From: Salipiger bermudensis
GTDB taxonomy: Bacteria > Pseudomonadota > Alphaproteobacteria > Rhodobacterales > Rhodobacteraceae
Length of the DNA: 64,000 nt
Reading direction: 5' to 3'
Assembly (NCBI RefSeq): GCF_020171625.1
Contig: NZ_JAIUZY010000005.1
Location: forward strand, 124,001-188,000
Shown here piece by piece: positions 52,382 through 61,860 of the stretch. Under the pieces are notes generated by a model. It ran no database searches. It had not been told where the DNA came from and saw only the letters and a list, made by a program, of their open reading frames with translations. A program made the position numbers and the translations under genes. Positions within the stretch are counted from its first letter, which is position 1. Each line of letters starts with the position of its first letter.

Positions 52382-54637
52382 TCAGCCGACCTTGCAGGCT
52401 GCCAGAACCGCCATGTTCAGGATGTCATTGGCGGTCATGTTGGTCGAGCAGATCTGGATCGACTTGTCGATGCCGGCAAGGATCGGCCCCACCACCGTGG
52501 CGCCCGCCATCTCCTGCATCAACTTGACCGAGATCGAGGCCGAGTGCCGCGCCGGCACCACGAGGATGTTGGCCGGGCCGGTGAGGCGCTGGAACGGATA
52601 GGCCTCCTGCGCCTTCGGGTTCAGCGCCACGTCGACGGTCATCTCGCCCTCGTACTCGAAATCGACGCCGCGCTCGTCCAGCACCTTGGGCGCGAGATGC
52701 ATCTTCTGCGCCCGCTCCGACACCGGGTAGCCGAAGGTCGAGAACGACACGAAGGCCACGCGCGGCTCGAGCCCGAGATGCCGCGCCACGCCGGCAGCGC
52801 GCTCGGCGATGGTGGCAAGGTCGTCCTGCTCGGGCCATTCATGCACCAGCGTGTCCGAGATCAGCACGATCCGCCCGTTGAGCAGCAGCGCCGTGACACC
52901 GACCGCGCCATGCTCGGCGCTGGCATCGAACACGGTGTTGATGCGCTCCAGCACATGCGCCGACTTGCGCGTGGCCCCGGTCACCAGACCGTCGCCATGC
53001 CCATGCGCCAGCATCAGCGACGCAAACACGTGACGGTCACGCGCCGCGAGGCGGTGGATGTCCTTCAGGTCGCGGCCCCGGCGTTGCAGGCGCTCGTAGA
53101 GAAACTCCTTGTAGGTCTCGAGATACCGCGTGTTGCCGGCGTTGACGATCTCGAGCTCGCGGAACGCATCGCCCAGACCGGCGGCCTCGAGCTTCTGTTT
53201 CACGTCGTCCTCGCGGCCCACCACCAGAGCCTTGCCCAGCCCGTTGCGCTGGTACATCACCGCGGCGCGCAGCACGCGCGGATCGTCGCCTTCCGCAAAG
53301 ATCATCCGCGCCTGCGCCTGACGCGCCCGGTTGTTGATGCTGCGCAGGATCGGCGCGGTCGAGTCCATGCGGCCCCGAAGCGTCTCTTCATAGGCCTCCA
53401 TGTCGATGATCGGACGCCGCGCCGCACCGGTGTCCATGCCCGCCTTCGCCACCGCGGGCGGGATGCGGTGGATCAGTCGCGGATCGAAGGGCGTGGGGAT
53501 GATGTAGTCGCGCCCGAAGGCCAGCTGCTTGCCATAGGCCAGGCCCACCTCGTCGGGCACGTCCTCGCGCGCGATGGCAGCGAGCGCCTCGGCACAGGCG
53601 ATTTTCATCTCGTCGTTGATCGCCCGGGCGTGGATGTCGAGCGCGCCGCGGAAGAGATAGGGAAAGCCCAGAACGTTGTTGACCTGATTGGGATAGTCGC
53701 TGCGCCCGGTGGCGACGATGGCGTCGGGCCGCACCTCGTGCGCCTCTTCGGGCGTGATCTCGGGATCGGGGTTGGCCATGGCGAAGATCACCGGGTTCTC
53801 GGCCATGCTCTCGACCATGGCCTGCGTCACGGCGCCCTTGGCCGAGACGCCGAGGAACACGTCGGCGCCCGCCATCGCCTCTTCCAGCGTGCGCAGGTCG
53901 GTGCGCGCCGCGTGGGCCGATTTCCACTGGTTCATGCCCTCGCTGCGGCCTTGGTAGATCACGCCCTTGGTGTCGCACATGATGCAGTTGTCATGCTTGG
54001 CGCCCATCGCCTTGACCAGCTCGAGACAGGCGATGCCCGCAGCGCCCGCGCCGTTCAGCACGATGCGACAGTCCTCGATCTTCTTGCCGCTCAGGTGCAG
54101 CGCGTTGATCAGGCCGGCGGCGCAGATCACCGCGGTGCCGTGCTGGTCGTCGTGGAAGACCGGGATGTCGCATTCTTCCTTGAGCCGCTGCTCGATGATG
54201 AAACACTCGGGCGCCTTGATGTCCTCGAGGTTGATGCCGCCAAAGGTCGGCGACATCAGCTTTACCGCGCGGATGATCTCTTCGGGGTCCTCGGTGTCGA
54301 GCTCGATGTCGATCGAGTTCACGTCGGCGAAGCGCTTGAACAGCACCGACTTGCCCTCCATCACCGGCTTCGAGCCAAGCGCGCCGAGGTTGCCCAGTCC
54401 CAGCACCGCGGTGCCGTTCGAGATCACCGCGACGAGGTTGCCCTTGTTGGTGTAATCATAGGCCAGCTCGGGGTTCTGGGCGATGTCCTCGCACGGGACC
54501 GCCACGCCCGGGGAATAGGCCAGCGACAGGTCGCGCTGCGTGGTCATCGGGACGGTGGCCTTCACCTCCCACTTGCCGGGCGTGGGCTCGAGGTGGAACG
54601 CGAGCGCCTCTTCCCGGGTGTATTTCGTCTTGGCCAT
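52382..54637 (-). CDS. maeB: NADP-dependent malic enzyme with phosphotransacetylase-like domain
   Basis: A 751-residue MaeB-type protein. The malic domain (about 1-160) has TTQRDLSLAYSPGVAVPCEDI; the NAD-binding domain (about 165-400) has VLNGAGAAGIACLELVKAMG; the C-terminal third (about 430-751) is phosphotransacetylase-like and usually allosteric (binds acetyl-CoA) rather than catalytic. It makes pyruvate and NADPH from malate. Length agrees with the family. Confidence 0.94.
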   Translation of the reverse strand: MAKTKYTREEALAFHLEPTPGKWEVKATVPMTTQRDLSLAYSPGVAVPCEDIAQNPELAYDYTNKGNLVAVISNGTAVLGLGNLGALGSKPVMEGKSVLFKRFADVNSIDIELDTEDPEEIIRAVKLMSPTFGGINLEDIKAPECFIIEQRLKEECDIPVFHDDQHGTAVICAAGLINALHLSGKKIEDCRIVLNGAGAAGIACLELVKAMGAKHDNCIMCDTKGVIYQGRSEGMNQWKSAHAARTDLRTLEEAMAGADVFLGVSAKGAVTQAMVESMAENPVIFAMANPDPEITPEEAHEVRPDAIVATGRSDYPNQVNNVLGFPYLFRGALDIHARAINDEMKIACAEALAAIAREDVPDEVGLAYGKQLAFGRDYIIPTPFDPRLIHRIPPAVAKAGMDTGAARRPIIDMEAYEETLRGRMDSTAPILRSINNRARQAQARMIFAEGDDPRVLRAAVMYQRNGLGKALVVGREDDVKQKLEAAGLGDAFRELEIVNAGNTRYLETYKEFLYERLQRRGRDLKDIHRLAARDRHVFASLMLAHGHGDGLVTGATRKSAHVLERINTVFDASAEHGAVGVTALLLNGRIVLISDTLVHEWPEQDDLATIAERAAGVARHLGLEPRVAFVSFSTFGYPVSERAQKMHLAPKVLDERGVDFEYEGEMTVDVALNPKAQEAYPFQRLTGPANILVVPARHSASISVKLMQEMAGATVVGPILAGIDKSIQICSTNMTANDILNMAVLAACKVG

Positions 54638-54784
54638 GTCGTCTCTCTCCAGCGCAGGGGCGAGCTTTGTCTTAGCGCAGGGTCAAGCATCGCTCAACAG
54701 CGCGGATTTCGGCTTTCGTCGGGGTCGCGCGCTTTGATATGTCTCGCCCGAGCAGGCAGACACAGGCAGTCACCGGGGGACGAC

Positions 54785-57427
54785 ATGACGGCAGTCACGC
54801 CAATGATGGCACAATATCTCGAGATCAAGGCAGGGCACCCGGACGCGCTTCTGTTCTACCGCATGGGCGATTTCTACGAGCTGTTCTTCGACGATGCCGC
54901 CGCCGCCGCCGAGGCGCTCGACATCGCGCTGACCAAGCGCGGCAAGCACGCCGGCGACGATATCCCGATGTGCGGCGTGCCGGTCCATGCCGCCGAGGGC
55001 TACCTTCTGACGCTGATCCGCAAGGGCTTCCGCGTCGCGGTCTGCGAGCAGATGGAAAGCCCGGCCGAGGCGAAGAAGCGCGGCTCGAAATCGGTGGTCA
55101 AGCGCGAGGTCGTACGGCTCGTCACCCCCGGCACGCTCACCGAAGAGTCCCTGCTCGAGGCGCGGCGGCACAATTTTCTCGCCGCTTTGAGCAAGGTTAG
55201 AGACGCTTGGGCGCTGTCCTGGGCCGATATCTCGACCGGTGCGTTCCACGTGATGCCGCTCGGTCAGGCCCGCATCGGCGCCGAGCTGGCACGCCTCGCC
55301 CCCTCCGAGCTGCTGGTCTCCGAGGCCGCCGAGGACGAGCTGCGCGCGGTGCTGGGCGATCTCGGCATCTACCCCACCGTGCTGGGCCGCGCCTCCTTCG
55401 ACAGCGCCGGGGCCGAGGCGCGGCTCTGCACCCTGTTCGGCGTGCAGACCCTGTCGGGCTTCGGCAGCTTCGAGCGCGCCGAGCTGGCGGCGATGGGTGC
55501 GCTGGTCGACTATCTCGATATCACCCAGAAGGGCCGCCTGCCCCTGTTGCGTGCGCCGCAGCGCGACGCGGTCTCGCGCCTGCTGCAGATCGACGCCGCC
55601 ACCCGTCGCAATCTCGAATTGACCCAGTCGATGAACAGCGGACGGCAGGGCTCGCTGCTGTCGGTGATCGACCGCACCGTGACGCCGGGCGGGGCGCGCC
55701 TGCTCGAGCGCCGGGTCTCGTCTCCCTCGCGCGAACTTCCGGTGATCTCCGCCCGACTCGACGCGCTCGACTGGGGCATCGAGACGCCCTTCGCCGGCGC
55801 CCTGCGGGATCTGCTGCGCAAGGTGCCCGACCTCGACCGCGCGCTCTCGCGCCTCGGCCTCGACCGCGGCGGCCCGCGCGACCTCGCCGCGGTGCGCAAC
55901 GCGCTGGAACAGGCCGAGGAGATCGCGGAGAGGCTCGACGAAGCCGCCCTGCCCGAGCTTCTCACCACCGCGCGAGACGCGCTGCGCGGCCACGAAGAGT
56001 TGCTCTCCCGGCTCGACGCCGCGCTGGTGGCCGAGCCGCCGCTGCTGGTGCGCGATGGCGGCTTCATCGCCCCGGGCTTTGATCCCGCCCTCGACGAGGC
56101 CCGCAAGCTGCGCGATGAGGGCCGCGGCGTGATCGCCGCCATGCAGGCGCAATATGCCCAGCAGGCCGGCGTCACCGCGCTCAAGATCAAGCACAACAAC
56201 GTGCTCGGCTACTTCATCGAGACCACCGCCACCCACGCGGAAAAGATGATGTCGCCGCCCCTGAACGAGACCTTCATCCACCGCCAGACCACCGCCAATC
56301 AGGTGCGGTTCACCACCGTCGAGCTGACCGAGCTCGAGACCCGCATCCTCAATGCCGGAAACGAGGCGCTGGAGATCGAAAAGCGGCTCTATTCCGGCCT
56401 TAAAGACGCCATCCTTGCCGAGGCGCCGGCACTCTCCGAGACCGGTCTCGCCCTGTCGGAGTTCGACCTCGCCCTCGGCCTTGCCGATCTGGCCCGGGCG
56501 CAGGACTGGTGCCGCCCACAGGTCGACGACAGCCGCGCCTTCGACATCCAAGGCGGGCGTCACCCGGTGGTCGAACGCGCGCTGCAGGCACAGGGCGGCA
56601 GCGCCTTCATTGCCAATGATTGCGGTCTCTCCGCGCAGGGCGAGGCCGCCTCGGTCACCCTGCTCACCGGCCCGAACATGGCCGGTAAGTCGACCTATCT
56701 GCGGCAGAACGCGCTGATCGCGCTGCTGGCGCAGATCGGCTCCTACGTGCCGGCGCGCTCGGCCCATCTCGGGCTGGTCAGCCAGATCTTCAGCCGGGTC
56801 GGCGCCTCGGACGATCTCGCCCGTGGCCGCTCCACCTTCATGGTCGAGATGGTCGAGACCGCCGCCATCCTCAACCAGGCCGACGACCGCGCGCTGGTCA
56901 TCCTCGACGAGATCGGCCGTGGCACCGCCACCTATGATGGCCTCTCCATCGCCTGGGCCACGCTCGAACACCTGCACGGGGTCAACCGGGTGCGCGGCCT
57001 CTTCGCCACGCATTACCACGAGCTCACCGTGCTCGCCGGCAAGCTCGAGGGCGTGCGCAACGCCACCGTGGCGGTCAAGGAATGGGACGGCGAGGTGATC
57101 TTCCTGCACGAGGTGCGCGAGGGCGCCGCCGACCGTTCCTACGGCGTGCAGGTGGCCCAGCTCGCGGGCCTGCCCCGCGCCGTCACCGACCGCGCCCGCA
57201 CCATCCTTGACGCGCTGGAGCAGGGCGAACGCGAGCGCGCCGCCCCCAAGGCGCTGATCGACGACCTGCCGCTGTTCTCCGCCGCCGCCGAGGCCGCCCC
57301 GCAGCCCGCGCGCGCCGCCGGTCCCTCGCCGCTCGAAGAAAAGCTCGGCGCCCTCAACCCCGACGACCTGTCCCCGCGCGAGGCGCTGCAGGCGCTCTAC
57401 GACCTCAAGGCCAGCCTCGAGACATGA
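54785..57427 (+). CDS. mutS: DNA mismatch repair protein MutS
   Basis: An 880-residue mismatch-recognition ATPase. The N-terminal mismatch domain has the Phe-x-Glu motif in RMGDFYELFF (near residue 27); Walker A is in TGPNMAGKSTYLRQ (near 632), Walker B in VILDEIGRGTATYDG, and the THYHEL motif follows. ATG 54785 gives the normal MutS N-terminus. The stop lies inside a hairpin that serves grpE on the other strand. Confidence 0.96.
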   Translation: MTAVTPMMAQYLEIKAGHPDALLFYRMGDFYELFFDDAAAAAEALDIALTKRGKHAGDDIPMCGVPVHAAEGYLLTLIRKGFRVAVCEQMESPAEAKKRGSKSVVKREVVRLVTPGTLTEESLLEARRHNFLAALSKVRDAWALSWADISTGAFHVMPLGQARIGAELARLAPSELLVSEAAEDELRAVLGDLGIYPTVLGRASFDSAGAEARLCTLFGVQTLSGFGSFERAELAAMGALVDYLDITQKGRLPLLRAPQRDAVSRLLQIDAATRRNLELTQSMNSGRQGSLLSVIDRTVTPGGARLLERRVSSPSRELPVISARLDALDWGIETPFAGALRDLLRKVPDLDRALSRLGLDRGGPRDLAAVRNALEQAEEIAERLDEAALPELLTTARDALRGHEELLSRLDAALVAEPPLLVRDGGFIAPGFDPALDEARKLRDEGRGVIAAMQAQYAQQAGVTALKIKHNNVLGYFIETTATHAEKMMSPPLNETFIHRQTTANQVRFTTVELTELETRILNAGNEALEIEKRLYSGLKDAILAEAPALSETGLALSEFDLALGLADLARAQDWCRPQVDDSRAFDIQGGRHPVVERALQAQGGSAFIANDCGLSAQGEAASVTLLTGPNMAGKSTYLRQNALIALLAQIGSYVPARSAHLGLVSQIFSRVGASDDLARGRSTFMVEMVETAAILNQADDRALVILDEIGRGTATYDGLSIAWATLEHLHGVNRVRGLFATHYHELTVLAGKLEGVRNATVAVKEWDGEVIFLHEVREGAADRSYGVQVAQLAGLPRAVTDRARTILDALEQGERERAAPKALIDDLPLFSAAAEAAPQPARAAGPSPLEEKLGALNPDDLSPREALQALYDLKASLET

Positions 57428-57430
57428 AAA

Positions 57431-57453
57431 AAGCGGCCCCGACGGGACCGCTT
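57431..57453 (-). terminator. Terminator after grpE, next to mutS stop
   Basis: AAGCGGCCCC (57431-57440) and GGGACCGCTT (57444-57453) form a nine-pair stem with one internal mismatch. On the minus strand it is followed by six Ts (57427-57432 on the plus strand are As), so it ends hrcA-grpE transcripts. It may also act weakly on mutS. Confidence 0.65.
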
Positions 57454-57485
57454 CACGCACAACATCTTTCAAAGACCCCCGGTCT

Positions 57486-57545
57486 TCTTCTGGCCGAAAA
57501 TATCCCGGGGGGAGTCCGCCCCGGGCGGACGGGGGGCAGCGCCCC
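57486..57545. repeat. Dispersed repeat element (copy 3)
   Basis: TCTTCTGGCCGAAAATATCCC (21 bp, one over limit only in length of arm; see 57486-57506) is identical to the arm at 47932-47952, and continues GGGGGAGTCCGC, hairpin, GGGGCAGCGCCCC (57533-57545). It lies between mutS and grpE. Confidence 0.7.
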
Positions 57546-57568
57546 CTCCCGCGCCGGGAGCGACGAAA

Positions 57569-58126
57569 TCAGCTCGCCGGCATCGAGCTCACGCCGACCT
57601 GCGCCGGGCGCAGCAGCCGGTCGTAGAGGTAGAAGCCCTCGGCAGAGACCTGGATGATCTCGCCCGCCTTGGTGCCCGGCACCGGCGCCTCGAACATCGC
57701 CTCGTGCTCCTGCGGGTCGAACTTGTCGCCCACCTGCGGCGAGATCGTGGTCATGCCGTGCTTGGAGAACGTGTTGGTCAGCTCGCGCAGGGTCAGTTCG
57801 ATGCCCTCGATCAGCGCGTCGGCGGCGTCCTCCTCGCGGGCGACGCCAAGCGCGCGGTGCAGGTTGTCATACACCGGCAGCAGGTCGCGGGCGAGACGCG
57901 AGCCGCCATATTGCTGCGCTTCGCGGCGGTCCTTGTCGGCACGCTTGCGCGCGTTCTCGGCATCCGCCAGCGCCCGCATGAACCGGTCCTTGAACTCGTC
58001 GCGCTCGGCGCGCAGCGCATCGATTTCCGCTGCCTCGGTGTCGATCTCCTCGGCCTCGTCCGCATAGGCCTCGGCCTCGGCGGCTTCGATGTCATCGAGA
58101 AACTCGTCGTTCTTCGGGTCTGCCAT
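57569..58126 (-). CDS. grpE: Nucleotide exchange factor GrpE
   Basis: A 185-residue co-chaperone of DnaK. A long N-terminal coiled coil (about 12-80, acidic and alanine-rich) leads to the beta domain with LLPVYDNLHRALG and the C-terminal GDKFDPQEHEAMFEAPVPGTKAGEI motif. It follows hrcA by 9 nt, the usual order in alphaproteobacteria. Confidence 0.95.
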   Translation of the reverse strand: MADPKNDEFLDDIEAAEAEAYADEAEEIDTEAAEIDALRAERDEFKDRFMRALADAENARKRADKDRREAQQYGGSRLARDLLPVYDNLHRALGVAREEDAADALIEGIELTLRELTNTFSKHGMTTISPQVGDKFDPQEHEAMFEAPVPGTKAGEIIQVSAEGFYLYDRLLRPAQVGVSSMPAS

Positions 58127-58135
58127 TCTTCACCT

Positions 58136-59200
58136 CTAGCTCCGCTCGGCAATCAGCTTGCCGACCAGCTGTGCCGTGTAATCCACGATCGGGACGATCC
58201 GGCCGTAGTTGAGGCGCGTCGGGCCGATCACGCCCACCGCGCCGATGATCTTACGATCCGCGTTCATATAGGGAGACACCACCAGAGAGGAACCCGAAAG
58301 TGAGAAAAGTTTGTTCTCCGAGCCGATAAAAATGCGCACCCCGTCGCCGGTTTCGGCGAGTTCCAGAAATTCGGCAATGTCGCGTTTGCGTTCGAGATCG
58401 TCGAACAGGCTGCGGATGCGGTCGAGCTCCTCGGTCTCGGCCTCGGTGCCAAGCAGATTCGCCCGTCCGCGCACGATCAGACGCGCGGAATTGTCCGCAT
58501 CGCTCTCCCACGTGGCGATGCCCGCCTCGATCAGATCGGCGGCCAGCGTGTCGATCTCGCGCCGCCGGCGCTTGATCTCCTCGGCCATCACGCCGCGCAG
58601 CTCCGACAGCGTCTTGCCCTCGATCAGCGCGTTGAGGAAGTTCGCAGCCTCTCGCATCGAGCTTGGGGTCTGGCCGGGCGGCGGACGGAACAGCCGGTTC
58701 TCGACATGGCCATCGCCGAACACCAGCACCACCAGCGCCCGGTCATGCCCGAGGCTGACGAACTCGATATGCTTGATCGGCGCCTCGTGCTTCGGTGTCA
58801 GCACCAGCGACGCGCCATGGGTCACCCCCGACAGCGCCGAGCCGACCCGGTCGAGGATGCCGCCCACGTCGTCGCCGCCCGGCCCGAGCGTCGCGTCGAG
58901 CTTCTCGCGGTCCGAAAGATCGAGGTCGCGCACCTCGAGCAGCCCGTCGACGAACATCCGCAGGCCGAGCTGCGTCGGGATCCGTCCGGCGCTCACATGC
59001 GGGCTGTCGAGCAGGCCGAGATACTCGAGGTCCTGCATCACGTTGCGGATCGTCGCCGCCGAGACCTTCTCGCTCAGCGACCGCGTGAGCGTGCGCGAGC
59101 CCACCGGTTCGCCGAATTCGAGGTAGCTCTCGACGACCTTGCGGAACACCTCGCGCGAGCGATCGTTCATTTCATCGAAGAGCTTGTTGCCCTCTTTCAT
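58136..59200 (-). CDS. hrcA: Heat-inducible transcription repressor HrcA
   Basis: A 354-residue repressor that binds CIRCE elements. An N-terminal winged helix (EVFRKVVESYLEFGEPVGSRTL, VSAATIRNVMQDLEYLGLL) is followed by the GAF-like domain ending NYGRIVPIVDYTAQLVG. I start at ATG 59200, preceded by GGAGAGG; the ATG nine codons upstream has no such site. No CIRCE dyad is visible in front of it. Divergent from rph. Confidence 0.94.
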   Translation of the reverse strand: MKEGNKLFDEMNDRSREVFRKVVESYLEFGEPVGSRTLTRSLSEKVSAATIRNVMQDLEYLGLLDSPHVSAGRIPTQLGLRMFVDGLLEVRDLDLSDREKLDATLGPGGDDVGGILDRVGSALSGVTHGASLVLTPKHEAPIKHIEFVSLGHDRALVVLVFGDGHVENRLFRPPPGQTPSSMREAANFLNALIEGKTLSELRGVMAEEIKRRRREIDTLAADLIEAGIATWESDADNSARLIVRGRANLLGTEAETEELDRIRSLFDDLERKRDIAEFLELAETGDGVRIFIGSENKLFSLSGSSLVVSPYMNADRKIIGAVGVIGPTRLNYGRIVPIVDYTAQLVGKLIAERS

Positions 59201-59313
59201 CCGTGCCTCTCCGCGTCCTCGGGCCATTAAAAGCCCCCTTTCGGCGCCGTCAATCGGGGTTGCGGGGATAGCGGGGCACCAGTATCCCGGGCGCAACCGA
59301 GAAAGGGACTTTC

Positions 59314-60027
59314 ATGAGACCGTCAGGACGAGATTTAAGCGAAATGCGCCCCGTTTCAATCGAAACGGGCGTCACGAAACATGCCGAAGGGTCCTGCCTG
59401 ATCAAGATGGGGGACACGCATGTCATCTGCACCGCCTCGCTCGAGCCGCGCGTCCCGCCCTTCATCAAGGGCTCCGGCCTTGGCTGGGTCACCGCCGAAT
59501 ACGGGATGCTGCCGCGCTCCACCGGCTCGCGGATGCGCCGCGAGGCCACCACCGGCAAGCAGGGCGGCCGCACCGTGGAAATCCAGCGCCTGATCGGCCG
59601 CAGCCTGCGCGCCGGTGTCGACCGCGTCGCGCTTGGCGAGCGCCAGATCAGCATCGATTGCGACGTGATCCAGGCCGACGGCGGCACCCGCTGCGCCGCG
59701 ATCACCGGCGGCTGGGTGGCGCTGCGCCTCGCGGTCAACAAGCTGATGAAAGCCGGAGACGTGATCACCGACCCTCTGATCTCGCCGGTCGCGGCGGTGA
59801 GCTGCGGCATCTATGCCGGCCAGCCGGTGCTCGATCTCGACTATCCCGAGGACAGCGAAGCCGGCGTCGACGGCAACTTCATCCTGCGCGGCGATGGCCA
59901 GCTGATCGAGGTGCAGATGTCGGCCGAGGGCGCGACCTTCTCGCGCGACCAGATGGGCCAGCTGCTCGACCTCGCGGAAGCCGGCGTGGCGCAGCTTGTC
60001 GAGGCACAGAAGGCAGCAACGGCATGA
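59314..60027 (+). CDS. rph: Ribonuclease PH
   Basis: A 237-residue phosphorolytic exoribonuclease that trims tRNA 3' ends. It begins [19 protein letters not shown] and has [29 protein letters not shown] and the [18 protein letters not shown] active-site segment. First of rph-rdgB-hemW, each overlapping the next. Confidence 0.96.
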   Translation: MRPSGRDLSEMRPVSIETGVTKHAEGSCLIKMGDTHVICTASLEPRVPPFIKGSGLGWVTAEYGMLPRSTGSRMRREATTGKQGGRTVEIQRLIGRSLRAGVDRVALGERQISIDCDVIQADGGTRCAAITGGWVALRLAVNKLMKAGDVITDPLISPVAAVSCGIYAGQPVLDLDYPEDSEAGVDGNFILRGDGQLIEVQMSAEGATFSRDQMGQLLDLAEAGVAQLVEAQKAATA

Positions 60028-60635
60028 CCCGCAAGTTCGAGGGGACAAAGCTTCTCGTCGCGACCCACAACCGCGGCAAGCTCGAGGAGATCACCGATCT
60101 TCTCAAGCCCTACGGGGTCGAGGTGGTCGGCGCCGCCGAGATGGATCTGCCCGAGCCGGAAGAGACCGGCACCACCTTCGTCGAGAACGCCCGCATCAAG
60201 GCCCATGCCGCGGCCAAGGCCACCGGCCTGCCCGCGCTTTCCGATGACAGCGGCATCGCGATCGACGCGATCGACGGTGCGCCCGGCGTCTACACCGCGG
60301 ACTGGGCCGAGACCGGCAATGGCCGCGACTTCGTCATGGCGATGACCCGCGCCCATGACGAGCTGACCGCGTCGGGCAAGCCCGAGCCCTGGACCGCGCG
60401 CTTCTGCTGCACGCTGGTGCTGGCCTGGCCCGACGGCCATGACGAGGTGTTCCCCGGCGTGATGGAAGGCCGCGTGGTCTGGCCGATGCGCGGCGAACAG
60501 GGCCATGGATACGACCCCGTGTTCGAGCCGCAGGGCTATGACATCACCTTCGGCGAGATGGATCGCTGGGAGAAGAACAAGATCAGCCACCGCGCCGATG
60601 CCTTCGCCAAGTTCGTGACGGGCTGTTTTGGCTGA
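60024..60635 (+). CDS. rdgB: RdgB/HAM1-type non-canonical purine NTP pyrophosphatase
   Basis: A 203-residue house-cleaning enzyme that removes dITP and XTP. It shows [13 protein letters not shown] near residue 10, [28 protein letters not shown] with the catalytic acidic residues, and [20 protein letters not shown] near the C-terminus. ATG 60024 overlaps the rph stop (ATGA). Confidence 0.95.
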   Translation: MTRKFEGTKLLVATHNRGKLEEITDLLKPYGVEVVGAAEMDLPEPEETGTTFVENARIKAHAAAKATGLPALSDDSGIAIDAIDGAPGVYTADWAETGNGRDFVMAMTRAHDELTASGKPEPWTARFCCTLVLAWPDGHDEVFPGVMEGRVVWPMRGEQGHGYDPVFEPQGYDITFGEMDRWEKNKISHRADAFAKFVTGCFG

Positions 60636-61779
60636 GACCTGGCGAGACGGCGGCTTCGGCCTCTACGTGCACTGGCCGTTCTGCGAGGCCAAGTGCCCCT
60701 ATTGCGACTTCAACAGCCATGTCGTGTCGCACGTGGATCAAACCCGCTGGGCCGCCGCGCTGGTCAGCGAGCTCGTCCGCTACGGTCGCCAGACCGAGGG
60801 GCGGGTTCTGCGCTCGATCTATTTCGGCGGCGGCACGCCCTCGCTGATGGCCCCCGAGACGGTGCGCGCGGTGCTCGATGCCTCGCGCGATCACTGGGCC
60901 TGGGCCAACGACATCGAGATCACCCTCGAGGCCAATCCCCGCTCGGTCGAGATCAACAAGTTCGAAGGCTTCGCCATGGCGGGCGTCAACCGGGTCTCGC
61001 TCGGGGTTCAGGCGCTGCGGCCCGACGACCTGCGCCGCCTCGGTCGCTTGCACGACGTGGACGATGCGGTGGGGGCGCTCGACATCGCCAAATCAACCTT
61101 CAACAGGGTCAATTTCGATCTGATCTATGGTCGGCAGGGCCAGAGCCTTACCGACTGGGAGGTCGAACTGCGCGAGGCGCTCGACCTCGCTGCCGATCAC
61201 CTGTCGCTCTACCAGCTGACCATCGAGGAAGGCACTGCCTTCTGGGATCGCGCACAGGCCGGAAAGCTGCGCGATCTGCCGAGCGAGGATCTCGGAGCCG
61301 ACCTGTACCTCGCCACGCAAGAGATCTGCGAAGCTGCCGGAAAACCGGCCTACGAAGTCTCGAACCACGCCGGGCCCGGCGATGAATCCCGCCACAATCT
61401 CGTCTATTGGCGCGGAGGCGATTACGTCGGCATCGGCCCCGGTGCGCATGGTCGGGTGACGGTGAACGGGCAACGCAGCGCCACCGTGGCACGCCGTGCG
61501 CCCGGCGACTGGATCAAGGCCGCCGAGGCCGGCTCTGGCGACCTCGAGATTGAGCGTCTGGCGACGCAAGATGTCTGGGCTGAATACCTTATGATGGGGC
61601 TTCGTCTGAGCGAGGGTCTAGATCTGGACCGTGCCCGGGAGATTGACCCCGCGCGCGCCGAAGCGCTCAATCTCGACCCACTCGTCGATCTCGGCCTGAT
61701 CTGGCGCGCCGAGGGCCGCTTCGGGGCCACGCAACAGGGCCGCCTGCTCCTCAATACGCTGACCGCAGAGCTTCTCTGA
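60628..61779 (+). CDS. hemW: Radical SAM haem chaperone HemW
   Basis: A 383-residue radical SAM protein. The 4Fe-4S ligands are in CEAKCPYCDF (C-x3-C-x2-C, near residues 20-27); YFGGGTPSLM and the HemW-type NHAGPGDESRHNLVYWRGGDYVG segment follow, and the true coproporphyrinogen-dehydrogenase features of HemN are absent. TTG 60628, overlapping the rdgB stop by 8 nt, is the only start before the family sequence. Probably inserts haem into respiratory enzymes. Confidence 0.92.
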   Translation: MAETWRDGGFGLYVHWPFCEAKCPYCDFNSHVVSHVDQTRWAAALVSELVRYGRQTEGRVLRSIYFGGGTPSLMAPETVRAVLDASRDHWAWANDIEITLEANPRSVEINKFEGFAMAGVNRVSLGVQALRPDDLRRLGRLHDVDDAVGALDIAKSTFNRVNFDLIYGRQGQSLTDWEVELREALDLAADHLSLYQLTIEEGTAFWDRAQAGKLRDLPSEDLGADLYLATQEICEAAGKPAYEVSNHAGPGDESRHNLVYWRGGDYVGIGPGAHGRVTVNGQRSATVARRAPGDWIKAAEAGSGDLEIERLATQDVWAEYLMMGLRLSEGLDLDRAREIDPARAEALNLDPLVDLGLIWRAEGRFGATQQGRLLLNTLTAELL

Positions 61780-61808
61780 CCGCCTTTTCCCTTTGTCAGA
61801 GACGAAAA

Positions 61809-61837
61809 AAGCCCCGGCGCCTTTCGGCCCGGGGCTT
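61809..61837. terminator. Bidirectional terminator between hemW and parB
   Basis: AAGCCCCGG (61809-61817) and CCGGGGCTT (61829-61837) form a nine-pair stem. On the plus strand TTATCTGTATTTT follows; on the minus strand the stem is followed by a run of Ts (61805-61810 are As). It serves both convergent genes. Confidence 0.8.
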
Positions 61838-61860
61838 ATCTGTATTTTGCCTGCCGTCTC

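Noticed and set aside
54770-57472. 900-codon minus-strand frame opposite mutS
   Set aside because: Antisense shadow of an intact MutS with all motifs; no ribosome site or family sequence.
59201-59313. CIRCE element in front of hrcA
   Set aside because: No TTAGCACTC-N9-GAGTGCTAA-like dyad is present between hrcA and rph.
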